DNA of 64,000 nt from Saccharothrix sp. NRRL B-16314 (GCF_000716595.1 NZ_JNXC01000007.1:62001-126000); one strand, 5' to 3'. Shown: positions 50,301-62,596, counted from the first letter of the stretch. Numbers and translations are program-made. The notes: a model not told the origin generated them from the letters alone.

Positions 50301-53300
50301 GCAGGAAGGCTTCTTCTTCCACGCGCAGTACGACGCGGACGACTCGTACGTGGTGCAGGAAGTGCTGGCGCTGAAAGCCGGCCGGGACGACGTGCAGGGG
50401 TTGCTGGACCGGCACCCGTTGCTGCGCGCCGGTTTCCGGCAGACCGAGCGCGGGCGGGTGGAGCAGGTGATCGCTGAGGCGGTGACGCTGCCCTGGCGCG
50501 AGTACCCGGCCACCGATGACGTGGAAGACGTCCTGGCCGCCGAACGCGCCCCGGGCTTCGACCTGTCGGCGCCGCCCCTGATGCGGGCCGCGCGGCACGG
50601 TGACCGGCTCGTGCTGACGGTGCACCACATCCTGCTGGACGGGTGGTCGGTCGGGCTGATCCGGCGGGAGCTGGTCGGCGGTCGGGTGGAACCGGTCGAT
50701 CACCGCCGCTACTTCGCGTGGCTGGCAAGCCGCGACCGCGACGCCGCGCACGCCGCGTGGCGCGCCGCGCTGTCCGATGTGGACGAGCCAACCAGAATTG
50801 TCGGACCCGGCCGGCAGAATAAAAGCAGGGGTCCCCGGGGAGGGGACCTCCGCGAAGCATCCTCGGCGACCGAAAGCCCGCTGGGCACGTCGGGCGCGCC
50901 AGGCACGCGCGGCACGTCGGACACGCTTGGCACGTCGGGCACGTCGGGCACGTCGGGCACGTCGGGCACGTCGGGCACGTCGGGCGCGTCGGGCACGTCG
51001 GGCACGTCGGGCACGTCGGGCACGTCGGGCACGTCGGGCACGTCGGGCACGTCGGGCACGTCGGGCACGTCGGGCACGCTTGGCACGTCGGGCACGTCGG
51101 GCACGTCGGGCACGTCGGGCGCGCCGGGCACGCTTGGCACGTCGGGCACGTCGGGCGCGCCGGGCACGCTTGGCACGTCGGGCACGTCGGGCGCGCCGGG
51201 CACGCTTGGTGCGTCGGGTGCGTCGGGTGCGTCTGCTGCGTCCGGCGCGCCTGCTGCGTCCGGCACGGCGGGCATGTCGGGCGCGCTGGGCACATCGGGC
51301 GTGCCAGGCACTCCGGGTGTGTCGGGCACGTCGGGCACGCTGGGTGCGCTGGAGGCGTCGCCCCGGCACGGTCAGCACCGCGTGCGGTTGTCCGCCGAGT
51401 CGACGGCAGCCCTGACCGCCGAAGCGCGACGGCGCGGCCTCACGCTCAGCACTGTCCTCCACGGCGCCTGGGGCCTGCTGCTCGGCGCGCTCACCGGCCG
51501 CACCGACGTCGTGTACGGCACGACGGTCGCGGGCCGCCCGGCCGAGGTGCCCGGCATCGAGAACGCCGTGGGCCTGTTCATCAACACCGTCCCAGTCCGC
51601 CAGCGCTGGAAGGGCGGCGACAGCCTCGCCACCGTCTTCCAGCGCTTCCAGGACGAGCAGACCCGCCTGCTGGACCACCAGCACCTCGGTCTGGCCGAGA
51701 TCCAGCGCATCACCGGGCACGGCGAGCTGTTCGACACCCTGGTGGTGGTCGAGAACTTCCCGGACGTGGTGGACGACGTCGAGGTCCGCGACCAGGTCCA
51801 CTACCCCCTCGCCCTCGTGGTCATGCCCGGCGAACGCATCGAACTCCGCCTCAAGCACCGTCTCCCGGACGCCGAAGTGGCCGCGCTCGGCGACCGGCTG
51901 GTCCGGCTGCTGACCGCGTTCGCCACCACCCCCGACCGCCCGGTGGCCCACCTCGGCCTCGTCTCCGCGCAGGAAACCGACTGGTTCGCGGAACTCAACG
52001 CCACGGCTGTCGACGTCCCGGACGGCACGCTCGTCAGCCGGATCGACGCCCAGACCGCCCGCACCCCGAACGCCGTAGCGGTCGTCCACGACGGCACCTC
52101 GCTCACCTACGCCGAACTGGACCGCCGCGCCACCACACTGGCACGCAGGCTGCGCGCCGCCGACGCCGGTGACGTCGTGGGCGTGGCCGTGCCCCGGTCG
52201 GTCGAACTGATGGTGGCGCTGCTGGGCGTGCTCAAGTCCGGCGCCGCCTACCTGCCCCTCGACCTCGACTACCCCGCCGAGCGGATCGAGTTCATGCTCG
52301 CCGACTCCGGCGCGACGACGGTCGTCCGGCCGGAGGACTGCGTCGCGGAGACCGCGCCGGACGTCGAACTACCCGCCCCGCACCCGGACCGGCCCGCCTA
52401 CCTGATCTACACCTCCGGCTCGACCGGACGGCCCAAGGGCGTCGTCGTCACGCACCGCGCCATCGTGAACCGCCTCGCGTGGATGCAGCACGAGTACGGC
52501 CTGACCGCCGACGACCGCGTGCTCCAGAAGACACCGTCGAGCTTCGACGTGTCCGTCTGGGAGTTCTTCTGGGCGCTGTGCGAAGGCGCGGCCGTCGTCC
52601 TCGCCAAGCCGGACGGCCACCGCGACCCCGCCTACCTGGCCGACCTCATCCACCGCGAACGCGTCACCACGCTGCACTTCGTGCCGTCGATGCTGGCCGC
52701 GTTCCTCGGCGTCCCCGAGGTGTGCGACGACGCCCGGTGGTCGACCAGCCTGCGCCGCGTGTTCAGCAGCGGTGAGGCGTTGACCGGTGACGTGGCCGCC
52801 AGGTGGCTGGCGCTCACCGCCGTGCCGCTGCACAACCTCTACGGCCCGACGGAAGCGGCCGTGGACGTCACCTACTTCGAGTACGACGGCGCGCCGGACC
52901 CGGCCGTGCCGATCGGCCGCCCGGTCTGGAACACCCGGCTGCACGTGCTCGACCCGTTCCTCCGGCCCGTCCCGACGGGCGTGCCCGGTGAGCTGTACCT
53001 CGCCGGCGCGCAGCTCGCCCTCGGCTACCACGGCCGGTTCGCGCTCACCGCCGAGCGGTTCGTGGCCGACCCGTTCGGCGAGCCCGGCTCCCGCATGTAC
53101 CGCACGGGCGACCTGGTGGTGCGCCGCCCGGACGGCGTGATCGTCTACCTGGGGCGCACGGACCGCCAGGTCAAGGTGCGCGGCAACCGGATCGAGCTGG
53201 GCGAGGTCGAGTCCGCGCTGGCCACGCTGCCGGGCGTCCGCCGGGCCGCCGTGATCGCGCGGGACAACCAGCTGCTCGGGTACGTGACGCCGGCGGACGT

Positions 53301-56300
53301 CGACCTGGACGCGCTGAGGACCGGCATCGCCCGCGCGCTGCCCGCCGCGATGGTCCCGCACGCCCTGGTGGCGCTGCCCGACTTCCCCCTCACCCCGAGC
53401 GGCAAGCTCGACCAGAACGCGCTGCCGTCCCCGACCTCCGCGACCACGGAACGACGTGCCCCGCAGACCGACCGGGAACGCCTGCTGTGCGGTGTGTTCG
53501 CCGCCGTGCTCGGCGTGCCGGAACCCGGGGTGGACGACGACTTCTTCGGCCTCGGCGGCGACAGCATCACGTCCATCGCGGTGTCCAGCCGGGCCCGCAA
53601 ACTGGGCGTCGAGATCAGCCCGCGTGACGTGTTCGAGCACCGCACGGTCGCAGCCCTCGCGACCGTGGAGACCGTCGGCCGGCACGTCGAGGACGCCCCG
53701 CTGCTGGTGCTGACCGACGACCAGCGCCGCGCCCTGCCGGAGGCCGAGGACGTCTGGCCGCTCTCGCCGCTGCAGGAGGGCCTGTACTTCCACTCCAGCT
53801 ACGACACCGACGCGCTCGACGTCTACCTCTCCCAGGAGACGATGGACTTCGCCGGCCGGTTGGACGTCGACCGGCTGCGCCGCGCCGTAGCCGTGCTCCT
53901 CGACCGCAACCCGAGCCTGCGCGCGGGGTTCACCGGCGAAGGCGTGCCCGGACCGGTGCAGTTCATCGCGCCCGGCGTGGAGATCCCGCTGCGCGTGGTC
54001 GACCTGGCGGACGAATCCGAGACGGCCGATCTCCTGGCCGCCGACCGCCGCGAGCGCTTCGACCTCGCCGCGCCACCGCTGTGCCGGTTCCTGGTGCTGC
54101 GCCTCCCGGACGGCCGGGACCGGCTCGTCATCACGCACCACCTGATCCTCTGGGACGGCTGGTCGGCGTGGCTGTTCCTGGAGCAGCTGCTGGAGCTGTA
54201 CCGCGACGCCGAAGCCGAACTACCGCCACCCGGCTCCTACCGGGACTACCTGACGTGGCTGGCCCGTCAGGACCACGAAGCCGCACGTCAAGCATGGCGC
54301 ACCGCCCTCTCCGGCCTGCGCGAGCCGACCCTGGTCGCGCCGGTGGACCGGTCCCGCGAGCCGGTCATCCCGGCCGAGTTCCACCAGGAGTTGACCGCAG
54401 ACCTGACCGACCGGATCCGCGCCGAGGCCCGGCGGCACGGCCTGACCGCCAACGCCGTGTTCAACGTCGCGTGGGCGCTGGTGCTGGCGAGCCAGGTCGG
54501 CCGGGACGACGTCGTGTTCGGCACCGCCGTCGCGGGCCGCCCGGTCGAGGTGGAGCACGTCGAGCACGTCATCGGCATGTTCCTCAACACCATCCCCACC
54601 AGGGTCACGGTCGACCCCCGCGAGACCGTGCTGGACCTGCTGCGGCGCTTCCAGGCCGAGCGGACCGCGCTGATGTCGTACGAGCACGTCGGTCTCGGCG
54701 AGATCCAGCAGGAAGCCGGGCACCGGCAGCTGTTCGACACGCTGTTCGTGCTGCGCACCGGCGACGGCGAGGACCGGCAGGCGGAGCTGGCACAGGCGCA
54801 CGACGTCCTGGACGTGTCCAATGTGGACGGAACGCACTTCCCGCTGACGCTCGTCATCACGCCGGGTGCCCGGACCCGCGTCACGCTCGCGTCCCGGCCG
54901 GACATCTTCACCGCCGACGCGGCCGAAGCCCTGCTCACCCGCTACACGACCGTGCTGGAGCGGCTGGTCGACGCACCGGACGCGCTGCTCGGCACGCTCG
55001 ACGTGCTGCCCGACCACGAGCGCCGCGCGTTGGCCGCGGAGTGGGACGCCGGCGCGGACAGCATGGTCGAGGACACCATCGCCGACCTGCTGGTCGCCCA
55101 GACGAGGAAGACACCGGACGCGACCGCGCTGGTGTTCGGCGACCGGCGGCTCACCTACGCCGAGTTGCAGGACCGGATCGACACCCTCGCCCGGCTGCTG
55201 ATCAGCCGGGGCGCCGGGCCGGAACGGGTGGTCGCGCTGGCGTTGCCGCGCACGATCGAGATGGTGGTGGCGCTGTTCGCGGTGCTGCGCACCGGCGCCG
55301 CCTACCTGCCGCTGGACCTCGACCACCCGGCGGACCGGCTGCTGATGATGATCGACGACACCAAGCCGCTGTGCGTGCTGTCGACCACCGCGGTCGGGCT
55401 GGTGCCGGACGCGCTGTGCCTGGACGACCTGAATCTGGACGCGTTGAGCTCGGACGATCCGGGCCGGGACGACCTGCCGCTAGCGCCGGAGGACGTCGAG
55501 TGGCCGCGGTTCTCGCTCGAGCACCCGGCGTACGTGATCTACACGTCGGGTTCGACCGGCCGCCCCAAGGGCGTGGTCACGCCGTACCGCGGCCTGACGA
55601 ACATGCAGCTCAACCACCAGCAGGCGATCTTCGAGCCGGCCATCGCGGCGGCAGGCGGGCGGCGGCTGCGGATCGCCCACACGGTGTCGTTCGCGTTCGA
55701 CATGTCCTGGGAAGAGCTGCTGTGGCTGGTGGAAGGCCACGAGGTGCACGTGTGCGACGAGGAGTTGCGACGTGACGCCGCGGCCCTGGTCGCGTACTGC
55801 GACGAGCACCTGATCGACGTGGTCAACGTGACCCCGACCTACGCGCAGCTGCTCATCGAGGAGGGCCTGCTCGACAACCACGTGCCCGCGCTGGTGCTGC
55901 TCGGCGGCGAGGCCGTGCCGGAATCGGTGTGGCAGCGGCTGCGCGAGACTCCCGGCACGTACGGCTACAACCTGTACGGGCCGACCGAGTACACGATCAA
56001 CACGCTCGGAGCGTCCACAGAGGACAGCGAGACGGCGACCGTCGGCAAGGCGATCCGCAACACGCGTGCGTACGTCCTCGACGCGCGCCTCCGGCCGGTG
56101 CCGCCCGGCTCACCCGGTGAGCTGTACATCGCGGGCATCGGCCTGGCCCGCGGCTACCACGACCGGTTCGGCCTCACCGCCGAGCGGTTCGTCGCCGACC
56201 CGTACGGGCCGCCCGGCACCCGCATGTACCGCACCGGAGACCTGGTGCGCGCCCGCCGTGACGGGAACCTGGACTTCCTCGGCCGCACGGACGACCAGGT

Positions 56301-59300
56301 CAAGATCCGCGGTTACCGGGTGGAGCTGGGCGAAGTCGAGTCGGCGCTGGCCGCGCAACCCGGCGTGACGCACGCCGCGGTCGTGGTGGACGCCGGACCG
56401 GGTGGCGTGAAGCGGCTCGTCGGGTACGTGGTGTCGTCCGTCGACCCGGCGGTGCTGCGGGACGGGCTCAAGTCCGGCCTGCCCGACTACATGGTGCCCG
56501 CGGCGATCATGCCGGTGGACGCGTTGCCGCTGACCGTGAACGGCAAGCTCGACGTCCGCGCCCTGCCCAAGCCGGTGGTGACGGGCGCGGCGTCGTCGCG
56601 TGCCGCCGCCACCCGGGAAGAGGAAGTGCTGTGCGGGTTGTTCTCCGACGTGCTCGGGGTGCCGTCGGTGGGCGTGGACGACGACTTCTTCGACCTGGGC
56701 GGCCACTCGCTGCTCGCCACGCGGCTGATCAGCCGGGCCCGGTCGGTGCTGGGCGTCGACCTGGCGATCCGGGACCTGTTCGACGCGCCCACGGTCGCCG
56801 AGCTGGCGTCACGGGCCGGTGGCGGCTCGGTCGGGTCGCGCTCGGCCCGGCCGCCGCTGGTGCCCGTGGAACGGCCCGCCGAGCTGCCGCTGTCGTCGGC
56901 CCAGCAGCGGTTGTGGCTGATCCAGCAGATGGAGGGCACGTCCGCCGCCTACAACTTCCCGCTGGTGTTCAAGGTGGGCGGCCCGCTGGACGTGGATGCG
57001 TTCACCGCCGCCGTCGGTGACGTCGTCGACCGGCACGAGGCGCTGCGGACCGTGTTCGGGGAGCACGAGGGCACGCCGTTCCAGCGGGTGCTGCACGACG
57101 TCACGCCCGAGGTCGTGGTGCGTTCGGCGACCGAGGACGACGTGGCCGGGATCGTGCGGGACGAGGTCGAGCGGCCGTTCGACCTGCGCACCGAACTGCC
57201 GTTGCGGGTGACCGTCGCGTCCCTGTCCCCGGACGAGCACCTGGTCGTCATCCTGCTGCACCACATCACCACCGACGAGTGGTCCGACCGGCCGTTCCTG
57301 CGTGATCTCGCGTCGGCCTACCGGGCGCGGCGGACCGGCGGGGCTCCGCGGTGGACGCCGTTGCCGGTCCAGTACGCCGACTACACCGTGTGGCAGCGGG
57401 ACGTGCTGGAGGTCGTCGGCGAGGAGCAGCTGGACTTCTGGGCGCGGACGCTGGCCGGTGCGCCGGAAGAGCTGGAACTGCCGGTGGACCGGCCGCGTCC
57501 CGGACGTCCGACGTTCCAGGGCTCCGACCTGGAGATCGAGTTCGAGCCGGAGTTGGCGGACGGGCTGCGGGCTTTCGCGCAGACGTCCGGCGCGTCGATG
57601 TTCATGGTGTTGCAGGCCGCCGTCGCCGCTCTGCTGGCCCGGTTGGGCGCCGGCGACGACATCCCGTTGGGCGCGCCGATCGCGGGCCGCACCGACGAGG
57701 CGTTGGACGACCTGGTCGGGTTCTTCGTGAACACGCTGGTGCTGCGGGCCGACCTGTCCGGCGACCCGGCGTTCACCGAGCTGGTGGCGCGGGTGAAGGA
57801 GACCTCGCTGGCCGCGTTCTCGCACCAGGACGTGCCGTTCGAGGCGGTGGTGGACCGGCTCAACCCGACCCGTTCGGCGGCCCGGAACCCGCTGTTCCAG
57901 GTCATGGTCGGGTACCACAGCCGCGGTCGTGACGCGGGGGAGTTCGACGGCCTGCCGGTGACGTGGGTCGGCCACGAGACCACGACGGCGAAGTTCGACC
58001 TGGTGTTCAGCTTCACCGAGGTGGTGGACGGGCCGGTGGTGTGCCGGCTGGAGTACGCGACCGACCTGTTCGACCGGGTGACGGTGGAACGCCTCGGCGC
58101 TCGGCTGACCACGTTGGTGGGCGCGGTGCTGGCCAGGCCGTCCGCGCCGGTGAGCGAGGTCGACCTGCTGGCGCCCGACGAGCGCCGCCGGGTGGTGGAC
58201 GAGTTCAACCGGACCGCCCGGGTGGTGCCGGAGGAGACGTTCCCGGTGATGTTCGCCCGGTGCGTGGCCACGACGCCCGACGCGGTGGCCGTGGTCGACC
58301 GCAACCGGTCGGTCAGCTACGCGTGGCTGGACGACCGGTCCGACCGGATCGCCCGGCTGCTCGCCGCGCGCGGTGTCGGTCGGGAGTCCGTGGTGGGCAT
58401 CGCGGTGCCGAAGTCGGCGGACATGGTCGCCACCGTCGTCGCCACCCTGAAGCTCGGCGCGGCCTACCTGCCGCTCGACCTCTCGCACCCCGCCGACCGG
58501 ATCGCGTACATGATCCAGGATTCCGCGGCCACGCTCGTGGTCACCACCTATGACGCGCCCGTCCCCGACGTCGTGGAGATCCTGACCCTCGACGCGGATT
58601 CCGTGCGCGAAGAACTGGCCGCTGTACCCGACAGCCAGTCGACTGCGTGCAGTGGACCGTTGGGGCTCGACTCGGCGATGTACGTCATCTACACGTCGGG
58701 CTCGACCGGCCGGCCGAAGGGCGTGGTGGTGCCGCACGAGGGCATCTCCAGCCTCGCCGCGACCGCCATCGACCGGATGGGGCTCACGTCGGAGAGCCGG
58801 GTGCTCCAGTTCGCGTCGGTCGGCTTCGACGTGGCCGTGTTCGAGCTGACGATGGCGCTGTGCGTCGGCGGGCGGCTGGTGTTCGCGCCCGACGAGGTGC
58901 GCGTCGCCGGACCGGAGCTGACCGACTTCCTGCGCGACCGCCGGATCACGCACATGATCCTGCCGCCGTCGCTGGTGTCCGCCCTGCCCGCCGACTGCGA
59001 ACTGCCCGAGGGCTCCACCATCCTGGTCGGCACCGAAACCGTGCCGCCGGACGTGATCGGGCGCTGGGCGGGACGGCTCAACCTGCTGGCCGCGTACGGC
59101 CTCACCGAGGCCACCGTCAACTCCACGCTGTGGAAAGCGGAGCCGGAGTGGGACACCGCCGTGCCCATCGGCATCCCCGACCCCAACACCACCGTGTACG
59201 TGTTGGACGACCGGCTGCGGCCGGTGCCACCCGGTGTGGTCGGCGAGCTGTACGTGTCCGGGCGCGGTCTGGCCCGCGGCTACCTCGGCCAGTTCGCGCT

Positions 59301-61167
59301 CACCGCGTCCCGGTTCGTCGCCTCACCGTTCGGTCCGCCCGGTGCCCGCATGTACCGCACGGGCGACCGCGCGCGTTGGCGTGCCGACGGCAACCTCGAC
59401 TTCCTCGGCCGGGTCGACACCCAGGTCAAGATCCGCGGCTTCCGGATCGAGCTCGGCGAGATCGAAGCCGCCCTGGCCCGGCACCCCGCGGTGGTCCAGG
59501 CCGCCGTGGTCGCCGACCGGGCGGGCGACGTGACCAGGCTCGTCGGCTACGTCGTCGGCTCGACTGAGGACGACCTGCGGGCGTTCGCCGCCGAACGGCT
59601 CCCCGAGTACATGGTCCCGGCCACGGTGATCTTCCTCGACGGGCCGCTCCCGCTGACGCCGAACGGCAAGCTCGACCGCCGTGCCCTGCCGCAGCCCGAC
59701 TGGTCGGCGCTGACCGGCGACGACCGTCCGGTGACGCCCGAGCAGAAGGCGATCGCGGAGCTGTTCGCCGAGCTGCTGGGCGTGTCACCGGGCATCCACG
59801 ACAACTTCTTCACCCTCGGCGGCCACTCGATGGCGTCCATGCGGCTGGTCGGCAAGATCCGGTCGGCGTTCGGGGTGGACATCGCGTTGCGCGACGTCTT
59901 CGACTCGCCCACCGTCGCCGGGCTGGCCGGGCGGCTGACCGGCGCCACGTCGGCCCGTCCCCGGTTGCGCCGGTTCGACCGTCCGGTGGACCTGCCGCTG
60001 TCGCCCGTGCAGCGCGGCCGGGCGTCGGGCAGGTGGGATCACGCGTTGGCGCTGCGGGCTTCCACGCCGTTCGACGTGCCCGCGCTGGTCGCCGCGTACG
60101 CGGATGTCGTCGACCGCCACGAGCCGTTGCGGACGGTGGTCGACGGTGGCGTGCAGCGGGCGGTTCCGGCGCCACCTCTGGAAGTAGTGGGCGTACTCGG
60201 CCTGGACGGTGCGCTGCGCGCGCTCGCGGGTGGGCGGGTCGACCTGGCGTCCCAGCCGCCAGTCCGTGCGCAGCTGGTGGTGGACGACCGCGACGGCGCT
60301 CAGGCGTTCCTGCTGACCATGAGCTACCTCGCGGTGGACGAGTGGTCCGTGGTGCCGCTGTTCCGCGACCTCCAGCACGCCTACGCCGCCCGCCGGGCCG
60401 GTGAAGCTCCACAGTGGACAGAGCTGCCGGTGACCTACGCCGACTACGCGCTGTGGTCGCTGGAGGTGGTCGAGTCGGTGGGGGAGGAGCAGCACGCGTT
60501 CTGGCGCGAGACCCTGCGCGACCTGCCCGTGCTCGACCTGCCCTATGCCGGCGAACCCGGACCCGGACGCCACCCGGCCGAAGTGATCCCGTTCGAGCTG
60601 CCGGCGTCACTGCACGCGTCCGTCGACCACCTGGCGACGGGCACCGGGACCAGCATGTTCATGGTGGTGCAGGCCGCCCTGGCCGCCGCGCTCACGCCGT
60701 ACGGCACGGACATCCCGATCGGCACGATGGCCGCCGGGCGGACCGAGGAAGCCCTGGCGGACCTGGTCGGCTCGTTCTTCAACCGGATCGTGCTGCGCAC
60801 CGACACCGCCGGGCACCCCAGCTACGCCGAACTGCTGTCCCGCATCCGCGCCACCAACCTGGCGGCCCTGGACAACGCCGACGTGCAGGTGCCCTACGAC
60901 CCGCAAGTGATGATCGTCCACCACGAGAAGGCGGTCCTGTCGACCCTGGAGGCCGACACCGGCAGCCTGGAAGCCATCCCCACCGGCACCACCCCCGCCG
61001 AACTGACCCTCAGCTTCTACGAACCGAGGGACGACGGCCCCGTGCCGTGCTACCTCGTCTACGCGACCGACCTGTTCACCCCGACCACAGCCCAAGACCT
61101 GGTCGACGCGGTACTGCGCCACCTGCACGCCGCGACGACCGACCCCGACCGGAGGATCGAGCCGTGA
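47335..61167 (+). CDS. Tetramodular siderophore NRPS, C-A-T-C-A-T-C-A-T-C-A-T-C
   Basis: 4,610 aa. Approximate domains: C1 1-400 (HHLVIDAYG, starter-like), A1 420-885, T1 about 927 (LGGDS), C2 980-1550 (HHILLDGWS, interrupted by a Gly-Thr-Ser insert at about 1183-1334), A2 1565-2030, T2 2075, C3 2140-2560, A3 2580-3075, T3 3122 (LGGHS), C4 3180-3620 (HHITTDEWS), A4 3632-4120, T4 4162, C5 4220-4605. Specificity residues as I read them: A2 DVWHFSLVD (Ser), A3 DMENLGLIN (N5-hydroxy-Orn), A1 DVWILVAVN and A4 DVFIIVAVN (alike, unassigned). No E or TE domain; C5 lacks the catalytic His (SYLAVDEWS) and may release a diketopiperazine. Order and residues resemble erythrochelin synthetase. The GTG at 47335 or ATG at 47341 are the likely starts after GGGAAAGG. 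Confidence 0.93.
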   Translation: MTMALPLTGAQTGVWLAQQLEPDNPVYNIGWYLELRGAVDLDRLETAVRQAVGEAGALHVRFTEEGQVSAPVTTDVTHLSFDSAADARAWMDDDLGRLTDLANGPMFHQALLRVADHVVWYQRYHHLVIDAYGFVLLARRVHELYAAPDEPRPKPASALVDADLAYRDSPAQHQDREFWHAKMTDRPEPVRLVPRAAGQVREVVRRTFELPNALSSREAIAAVATYVHRVTGASDLVLAMPMTGRRDEAGRVTPGMSSTVLPLRVTVRPDSTVTGLVADVDRGVREVVPRSAYRGEDLARELGLRDGIPELVGPTVNYLGFTREDLFDGLDVTFHVLSLGPVNDLTTSFLPRADGSMSVTFEANAAVCTPEELADHEHRFLRVLGADPDQPVASIDLVDDAERARLLDFGTSPREVDEVTWPGAFERQALRTPDAVAVVCEDVRLTYAELNAAANRLARALVAEGVRAEDVVGVALPRSADLVVTLLAVMKAGAAYLPLDLDHPRDRVDYMVADAGAKLVITPDTRFELPSDGSDLGLDIALDQAAYVIYTSGSTGRPKGVVVTHEGIGSLIATATDRIGITADSRVVQFASVGFDVAVWDLCMSLGVGGRAIVVPSHRRVAGEALTSYIAEHRATHMILPPSLVAALPADCELPEGAVLVVGTETVPTELIARWARRLRVVAAYGLTEATVNSTLWAAQPDWTGPVPIGVPDPNTRCYILDSALRPVPVGVEGELYVGGRGLARGYRGQAALTASRFVADPFGGAGARMYRTGDRARWRADGNIDFLGRADGQVKIRGFRIEPGEVESVLMAHPDIAQAAVLVREDHRRVKRLVAYVVGSAAPADAREHVASTLPEYMVPSVVLPLAGPLPLTPNGKLDRAALPEPDWTALGGDAPATNPVEQTLVDVVEAVLGLTPGIHDNFFELGGDSIVTMQLVSRARDAGLVITPREVFEHRTVAGLARVARAVGTAALDVTGFDGPVLPVSPLQEGFFFHAQYDADDSYVVQEVLALKAGRDDVQGLLDRHPLLRAGFRQTERGRVEQVIAEAVTLPWREYPATDDVEDVLAAERAPGFDLSAPPLMRAARHGDRLVLTVHHILLDGWSVGLIRRELVGGRVEPVDHRRYFAWLASRDRDAAHAAWRAALSDVDEPTRIVGPGRQNKSRGPRGGDLREASSATESPLGTSGAPGTRGTSDTLGTSGTSGTSGTSGTSGTSGASGTSGTSGTSGTSGTSGTSGTSGTSGTSGTLGTSGTSGTSGTSGAPGTLGTSGTSGAPGTLGTSGTSGAPGTLGASGASGASAASGAPAASGTAGMSGALGTSGVPGTPGVSGTSGTLGALEASPRHGQHRVRLSAESTAALTAEARRRGLTLSTVLHGAWGLLLGALTGRTDVVYGTTVAGRPAEVPGIENAVGLFINTVPVRQRWKGGDSLATVFQRFQDEQTRLLDHQHLGLAEIQRITGHGELFDTLVVVENFPDVVDDVEVRDQVHYPLALVVMPGERIELRLKHRLPDAEVAALGDRLVRLLTAFATTPDRPVAHLGLVSAQETDWFAELNATAVDVPDGTLVSRIDAQTARTPNAVAVVHDGTSLTYAELDRRATTLARRLRAADAGDVVGVAVPRSVELMVALLGVLKSGAAYLPLDLDYPAERIEFMLADSGATTVVRPEDCVAETAPDVELPAPHPDRPAYLIYTSGSTGRPKGVVVTHRAIVNRLAWMQHEYGLTADDRVLQKTPSSFDVSVWEFFWALCEGAAVVLAKPDGHRDPAYLADLIHRERVTTLHFVPSMLAAFLGVPEVCDDARWSTSLRRVFSSGEALTGDVAARWLALTAVPLHNLYGPTEAAVDVTYFEYDGAPDPAVPIGRPVWNTRLHVLDPFLRPVPTGVPGELYLAGAQLALGYHGRFALTAERFVADPFGEPGSRMYRTGDLVVRRPDGVIVYLGRTDRQVKVRGNRIELGEVESALATLPGVRRAAVIARDNQLLGYVTPADVDLDALRTGIARALPAAMVPHALVALPDFPLTPSGKLDQNALPSPTSATTERRAPQTDRERLLCGVFAAVLGVPEPGVDDDFFGLGGDSITSIAVSSRARKLGVEISPRDVFEHRTVAALATVETVGRHVEDAPLLVLTDDQRRALPEAEDVWPLSPLQEGLYFHSSYDTDALDVYLSQETMDFAGRLDVDRLRRAVAVLLDRNPSLRAGFTGEGVPGPVQFIAPGVEIPLRVVDLADESETADLLAADRRERFDLAAPPLCRFLVLRLPDGRDRLVITHHLILWDGWSAWLFLEQLLELYRDAEAELPPPGSYRDYLTWLARQDHEAARQAWRTALSGLREPTLVAPVDRSREPVIPAEFHQELTADLTDRIRAEARRHGLTANAVFNVAWALVLASQVGRDDVVFGTAVAGRPVEVEHVEHVIGMFLNTIPTRVTVDPRETVLDLLRRFQAERTALMSYEHVGLGEIQQEAGHRQLFDTLFVLRTGDGEDRQAELAQAHDVLDVSNVDGTHFPLTLVITPGARTRVTLASRPDIFTADAAEALLTRYTTVLERLVDAPDALLGTLDVLPDHERRALAAEWDAGADSMVEDTIADLLVAQTRKTPDATALVFGDRRLTYAELQDRIDTLARLLISRGAGPERVVALALPRTIEMVVALFAVLRTGAAYLPLDLDHPADRLLMMIDDTKPLCVLSTTAVGLVPDALCLDDLNLDALSSDDPGRDDLPLAPEDVEWPRFSLEHPAYVIYTSGSTGRPKGVVTPYRGLTNMQLNHQQAIFEPAIAAAGGRRLRIAHTVSFAFDMSWEELLWLVEGHEVHVCDEELRRDAAALVAYCDEHLIDVVNVTPTYAQLLIEEGLLDNHVPALVLLGGEAVPESVWQRLRETPGTYGYNLYGPTEYTINTLGASTEDSETATVGKAIRNTRAYVLDARLRPVPPGSPGELYIAGIGLARGYHDRFGLTAERFVADPYGPPGTRMYRTGDLVRARRDGNLDFLGRTDDQVKIRGYRVELGEVESALAAQPGVTHAAVVVDAGPGGVKRLVGYVVSSVDPAVLRDGLKSGLPDYMVPAAIMPVDALPLTVNGKLDVRALPKPVVTGAASSRAAATREEEVLCGLFSDVLGVPSVGVDDDFFDLGGHSLLATRLISRARSVLGVDLAIRDLFDAPTVAELASRAGGGSVGSRSARPPLVPVERPAELPLSSAQQRLWLIQQMEGTSAAYNFPLVFKVGGPLDVDAFTAAVGDVVDRHEALRTVFGEHEGTPFQRVLHDVTPEVVVRSATEDDVAGIVRDEVERPFDLRTELPLRVTVASLSPDEHLVVILLHHITTDEWSDRPFLRDLASAYRARRTGGAPRWTPLPVQYADYTVWQRDVLEVVGEEQLDFWARTLAGAPEELELPVDRPRPGRPTFQGSDLEIEFEPELADGLRAFAQTSGASMFMVLQAAVAALLARLGAGDDIPLGAPIAGRTDEALDDLVGFFVNTLVLRADLSGDPAFTELVARVKETSLAAFSHQDVPFEAVVDRLNPTRSAARNPLFQVMVGYHSRGRDAGEFDGLPVTWVGHETTTAKFDLVFSFTEVVDGPVVCRLEYATDLFDRVTVERLGARLTTLVGAVLARPSAPVSEVDLLAPDERRRVVDEFNRTARVVPEETFPVMFARCVATTPDAVAVVDRNRSVSYAWLDDRSDRIARLLAARGVGRESVVGIAVPKSADMVATVVATLKLGAAYLPLDLSHPADRIAYMIQDSAATLVVTTYDAPVPDVVEILTLDADSVREELAAVPDSQSTACSGPLGLDSAMYVIYTSGSTGRPKGVVVPHEGISSLAATAIDRMGLTSESRVLQFASVGFDVAVFELTMALCVGGRLVFAPDEVRVAGPELTDFLRDRRITHMILPPSLVSALPADCELPEGSTILVGTETVPPDVIGRWAGRLNLLAAYGLTEATVNSTLWKAEPEWDTAVPIGIPDPNTTVYVLDDRLRPVPPGVVGELYVSGRGLARGYLGQFALTASRFVASPFGPPGARMYRTGDRARWRADGNLDFLGRVDTQVKIRGFRIELGEIEAALARHPAVVQAAVVADRAGDVTRLVGYVVGSTEDDLRAFAAERLPEYMVPATVIFLDGPLPLTPNGKLDRRALPQPDWSALTGDDRPVTPEQKAIAELFAELLGVSPGIHDNFFTLGGHSMASMRLVGKIRSAFGVDIALRDVFDSPTVAGLAGRLTGATSARPRLRRFDRPVDLPLSPVQRGRASGRWDHALALRASTPFDVPALVAAYADVVDRHEPLRTVVDGGVQRAVPAPPLEVVGVLGLDGALRALAGGRVDLASQPPVRAQLVVDDRDGAQAFLLTMSYLAVDEWSVVPLFRDLQHAYAARRAGEAPQWTELPVTYADYALWSLEVVESVGEEQHAFWRETLRDLPVLDLPYAGEPGPGRHPAEVIPFELPASLHASVDHLATGTGTSMFMVVQAALAAALTPYGTDIPIGTMAAGRTEEALADLVGSFFNRIVLRTDTAGHPSYAELLSRIRATNLAALDNADVQVPYDPQVMIVHHEKAVLSTLEADTGSLEAIPTGTTPAELTLSFYEPRDDGPVPCYLVYATDLFTPTTAQDLVDAVLRHLHAATTDPDRRIEP
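50884..51336 (+). repeat. 9-bp minisatellite (GGCACGTCG)n inside the NRPS
   Basis: About 50 units of GGCACGTCG with variants (GGCACGCTT, GGCGCGCCG, GGTGCGTCG), all in frame, encoding mostly Gly-Thr-Ser with Gly-Thr-Leu and Gly-Ala-Pro units. The central run at 50939-51077 is nearly pure. It lies between the two lobes of the second condensation domain. Confidence 0.95.
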
Positions 61168-61361
61168 CCAACCCGTTCGAAGACCCAGAAGGCCGCTTCC
61201 ACGTCCTCGTCAACGACGAGGGCCAGCACTCCCTGTGGCCGTCGTTCGCCGACGTCCCGGCGGGCTGGGCCACCAGGTTCGGCCCGGACACCCGGGACGC
61301 GTGCGTCGCCTACGTGGAGGAGCACTGGACCGACCTGCGCCCCCTCAGCCTGCGCGACTGA
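61164..61361 (+). CDS. MbtH-like protein
   Basis: 65 aa. [33 protein letters not shown] and the [16 protein letters not shown] end match the MbtH signature (NxExQxSxWP...PxGW). It binds and activates adenylation domains of the NRPS. GTG start overlaps the NRPS stop by four bases, so the two are made together. Confidence 0.95.
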   Translation: MTNPFEDPEGRFHVLVNDEGQHSLWPSFADVPAGWATRFGPDTRDACVAYVEEHWTDLRPLSLRD

Positions 61362-61558
61362 CCGGCGACGGGGTCGACTGCGAGCGGTGGATCGAACGCG
61401 CGATCGAGAAGTGCCTCGTCGCCACACGTGCCGAGCGCGTCCGCGAACTCGCGGGGACCATCGACGTTCTCGTGCTGATCGAGGAGGTGGAGGCGTTCCG
61501 CGACGAGGAGTTGCCCCGGGTGCAGAGCCGGCCTCGTGGACCGGAGTCGAACCTCTGA
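61362..61558 (+). other. Protein-like reading frame without a clear start
   Basis: After the MbtH stop a frame reads DCERWIERAIEKCLVATRAE, then RVRELAGTIDVLVLIEEVEA, to a stop at 61558. Composition is protein-like, but the only in-frame ATG/GTG starts lie inside mbtH in another frame (61235). It could be a small overlapping gene or the relic of a larger one. Confidence 0.25.
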
Positions 61559-61564
61559 CGTTCC

Positions 61565-61876
61565 TCAGTCTGCGCTGACGTCGCGCTGGTCGGGGGATCG
61601 CGGGAGGCGCACCACGCCGTCGTCCAGGTCGACGCGGAGTGGTGGGGCGCCCTGCGACTCCTCCTCACGCATCACGGCGACGGAATCCCGGTAGTCGAGC
61701 TCCATCCGCTTGCTGCCGTAGAACATCGCCGTGATCTCGTTGACGGTCGTCGTGGCCAGCGGCGTGCCCTTGCGCTTGCGCCGCTTCTGGCGCAGCAACT
61801 CGTACACCGCCACCCCGACCACCGTGAGAGTCCCGCCGGGGATGCTCCAGGCCAACACCGTCTCCACCGCGTCCAC
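61565..61876 (-). CDS. DUF6191-type small membrane protein
   Basis: 103 aa from GTG 61876. One N-terminal membrane helix (VLAWSIPGGTLTVVGVAVYE), a basic patch (RQKRRKRKG) and the conserved-looking NEITAMFYGSKRMELDYRDS seen in DUF6191 proteins of actinomycetes. Function unknown. A 17-bp hairpin lies upstream, isolating it from the snapalysin gene. Confidence 0.6.
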   Translation of the reverse strand: MDAVETVLAWSIPGGTLTVVGVAVYELLRQKRRKRKGTPLATTTVNEITAMFYGSKRMELDYRDSVAVMREEESQGAPPLRVDLDDGVVRLPRSPDQRDVSAD

Positions 61877-61917
61877 GCAACCCCAACGGCGGGTCGTCCG
61901 ACGGAGTTCCAGGTGTC

Positions 61918-61958
61918 GGGGTTCGTGGGGTGGGACGCGAGCCCACCCCACGAACCCC
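61918..61958. terminator. Strong terminator after the snapalysin gene
   Basis: GGGGTTCGTGGGGTGGG and CCCACCCCACGAACCCC form a perfect 17-bp stem with a 7-base loop, eight bases beyond the stop at 61966. Confidence 0.88.
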
Positions 61959-61965
61959 GGCCGCG

Positions 61966-62541
61966 TCAGTACACGAAGCACTCAGTGCTGCTGCTACCCG
62001 TGTACCCGGCCGCACGCACGTCCCCAGCGGCCAGCGTGCCGGCGAACCGGCGGTCGACCTCGGCCCGCTCCGCCGCGTTCGGCAGGTCGTTGCGGCACGA
62101 GACGGGTGCGCTGGAGCCGGACATCAGGTCGGCGCACAGCCCGGTCCGCCGGTCCGGCAGGCCGAGGATGTGGCCGATCTCGTGGGTGGTGATCCGGGGC
62201 CGGTAGTAGCCCTGCTGCACGGCCTGGCGTCCCATGTAGACGGTGCCGTTGCCGAGCGACGAGACGTACGCCCGGGGCCAGCCGTTGTCCGCGTAGATCC
62301 GGATGTTGGTCGGCGTGCCCGAGGCCCGGCGGGCCAGCTTCACGTTGACCACGGAGTTGTTCCAGTTCACCGCGGCGCGATCCCAGTCCGCCGCGAACTC
62401 CTGGGCCTGGCTGACGTCGTAGTACAGCGTGCGCACCAGAGCGTGCGCGTCCGCCGACGCGCTGGGTGCGGCCACCGCGACGAGCGGGAACAGCAGGCCC
62501 AGCACTGCGGTGACGACCCACGCGGCCTTTCGTACGAACAT
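61966..62541 (-). CDS. Snapalysin-family (M7) extracellular zinc metalloprotease
   Basis: 191 aa. Signal peptide with hydrophobic core AAWVVTAVLGLLFPLVAVAA. Zinc motif THEIGHILGLPD: His120, Glu121, His124 and Asp130, the HExxHxxGxxD of family M7. Two Cys pairs near the C-terminus (LCADLMSGSSAPVSC) fit the known disulfides. Compared with Streptomyces snapalysin the propeptide is nearly absent. ATG at 62541 has AAGGAGA upstream. Secreted general protease. Confidence 0.9.
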   Translation of the reverse strand: MFVRKAAWVVTAVLGLLFPLVAVAAPSASADAHALVRTLYYDVSQAQEFAADWDRAAVNWNNSVVNVKLARRASGTPTNIRIYADNGWPRAYVSSLGNGTVYMGRQAVQQGYYRPRITTHEIGHILGLPDRRTGLCADLMSGSSAPVSCRNDLPNAAERAEVDRRFAGTLAAGDVRAAGYTGSSSTECFVY

Positions 62542-62569
62542 CGTTGGTCTCCTTGGGGGCAGGGAAGTG

Positions 62570-62596
62570 CGGGAGCCGGTGACAGGGAGGCTCCCG
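62570..62596. promoter_or_regulatory. Inverted repeat upstream of the snapalysin gene
   Basis: CGGGAGCC-(11)-GGCTCCCG, 8-bp perfect arms, 29 bases before the start codon. Possible operator; Streptomyces snapalysin genes are controlled by a LysR-type activator. The rest of the 62542-62813 gap shows no gene. Confidence 0.4.

Noticed and set aside
50709..51338. Minus-strand frame of Asp-Val-Pro repeats resembling a repetitive protein
   Set aside because: It is the complementary reading of the 9-bp minisatellite within the NRPS and has no ribosome site or domain.
50930..51340. Possible CRISPR array (regular short repeats)
   Set aside because: The 9-bp units are contiguous and in frame with the NRPS, with no unique spacers.
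48568..52089. A 1,173-codon minus-strand frame inside the NRPS gene
   Set aside because: It mirrors the NRPS third-position GC bias, reads as Arg/Ala/His-rich noise, and its repetitive part is the reverse of the Gly-Thr-Ser minisatellite.
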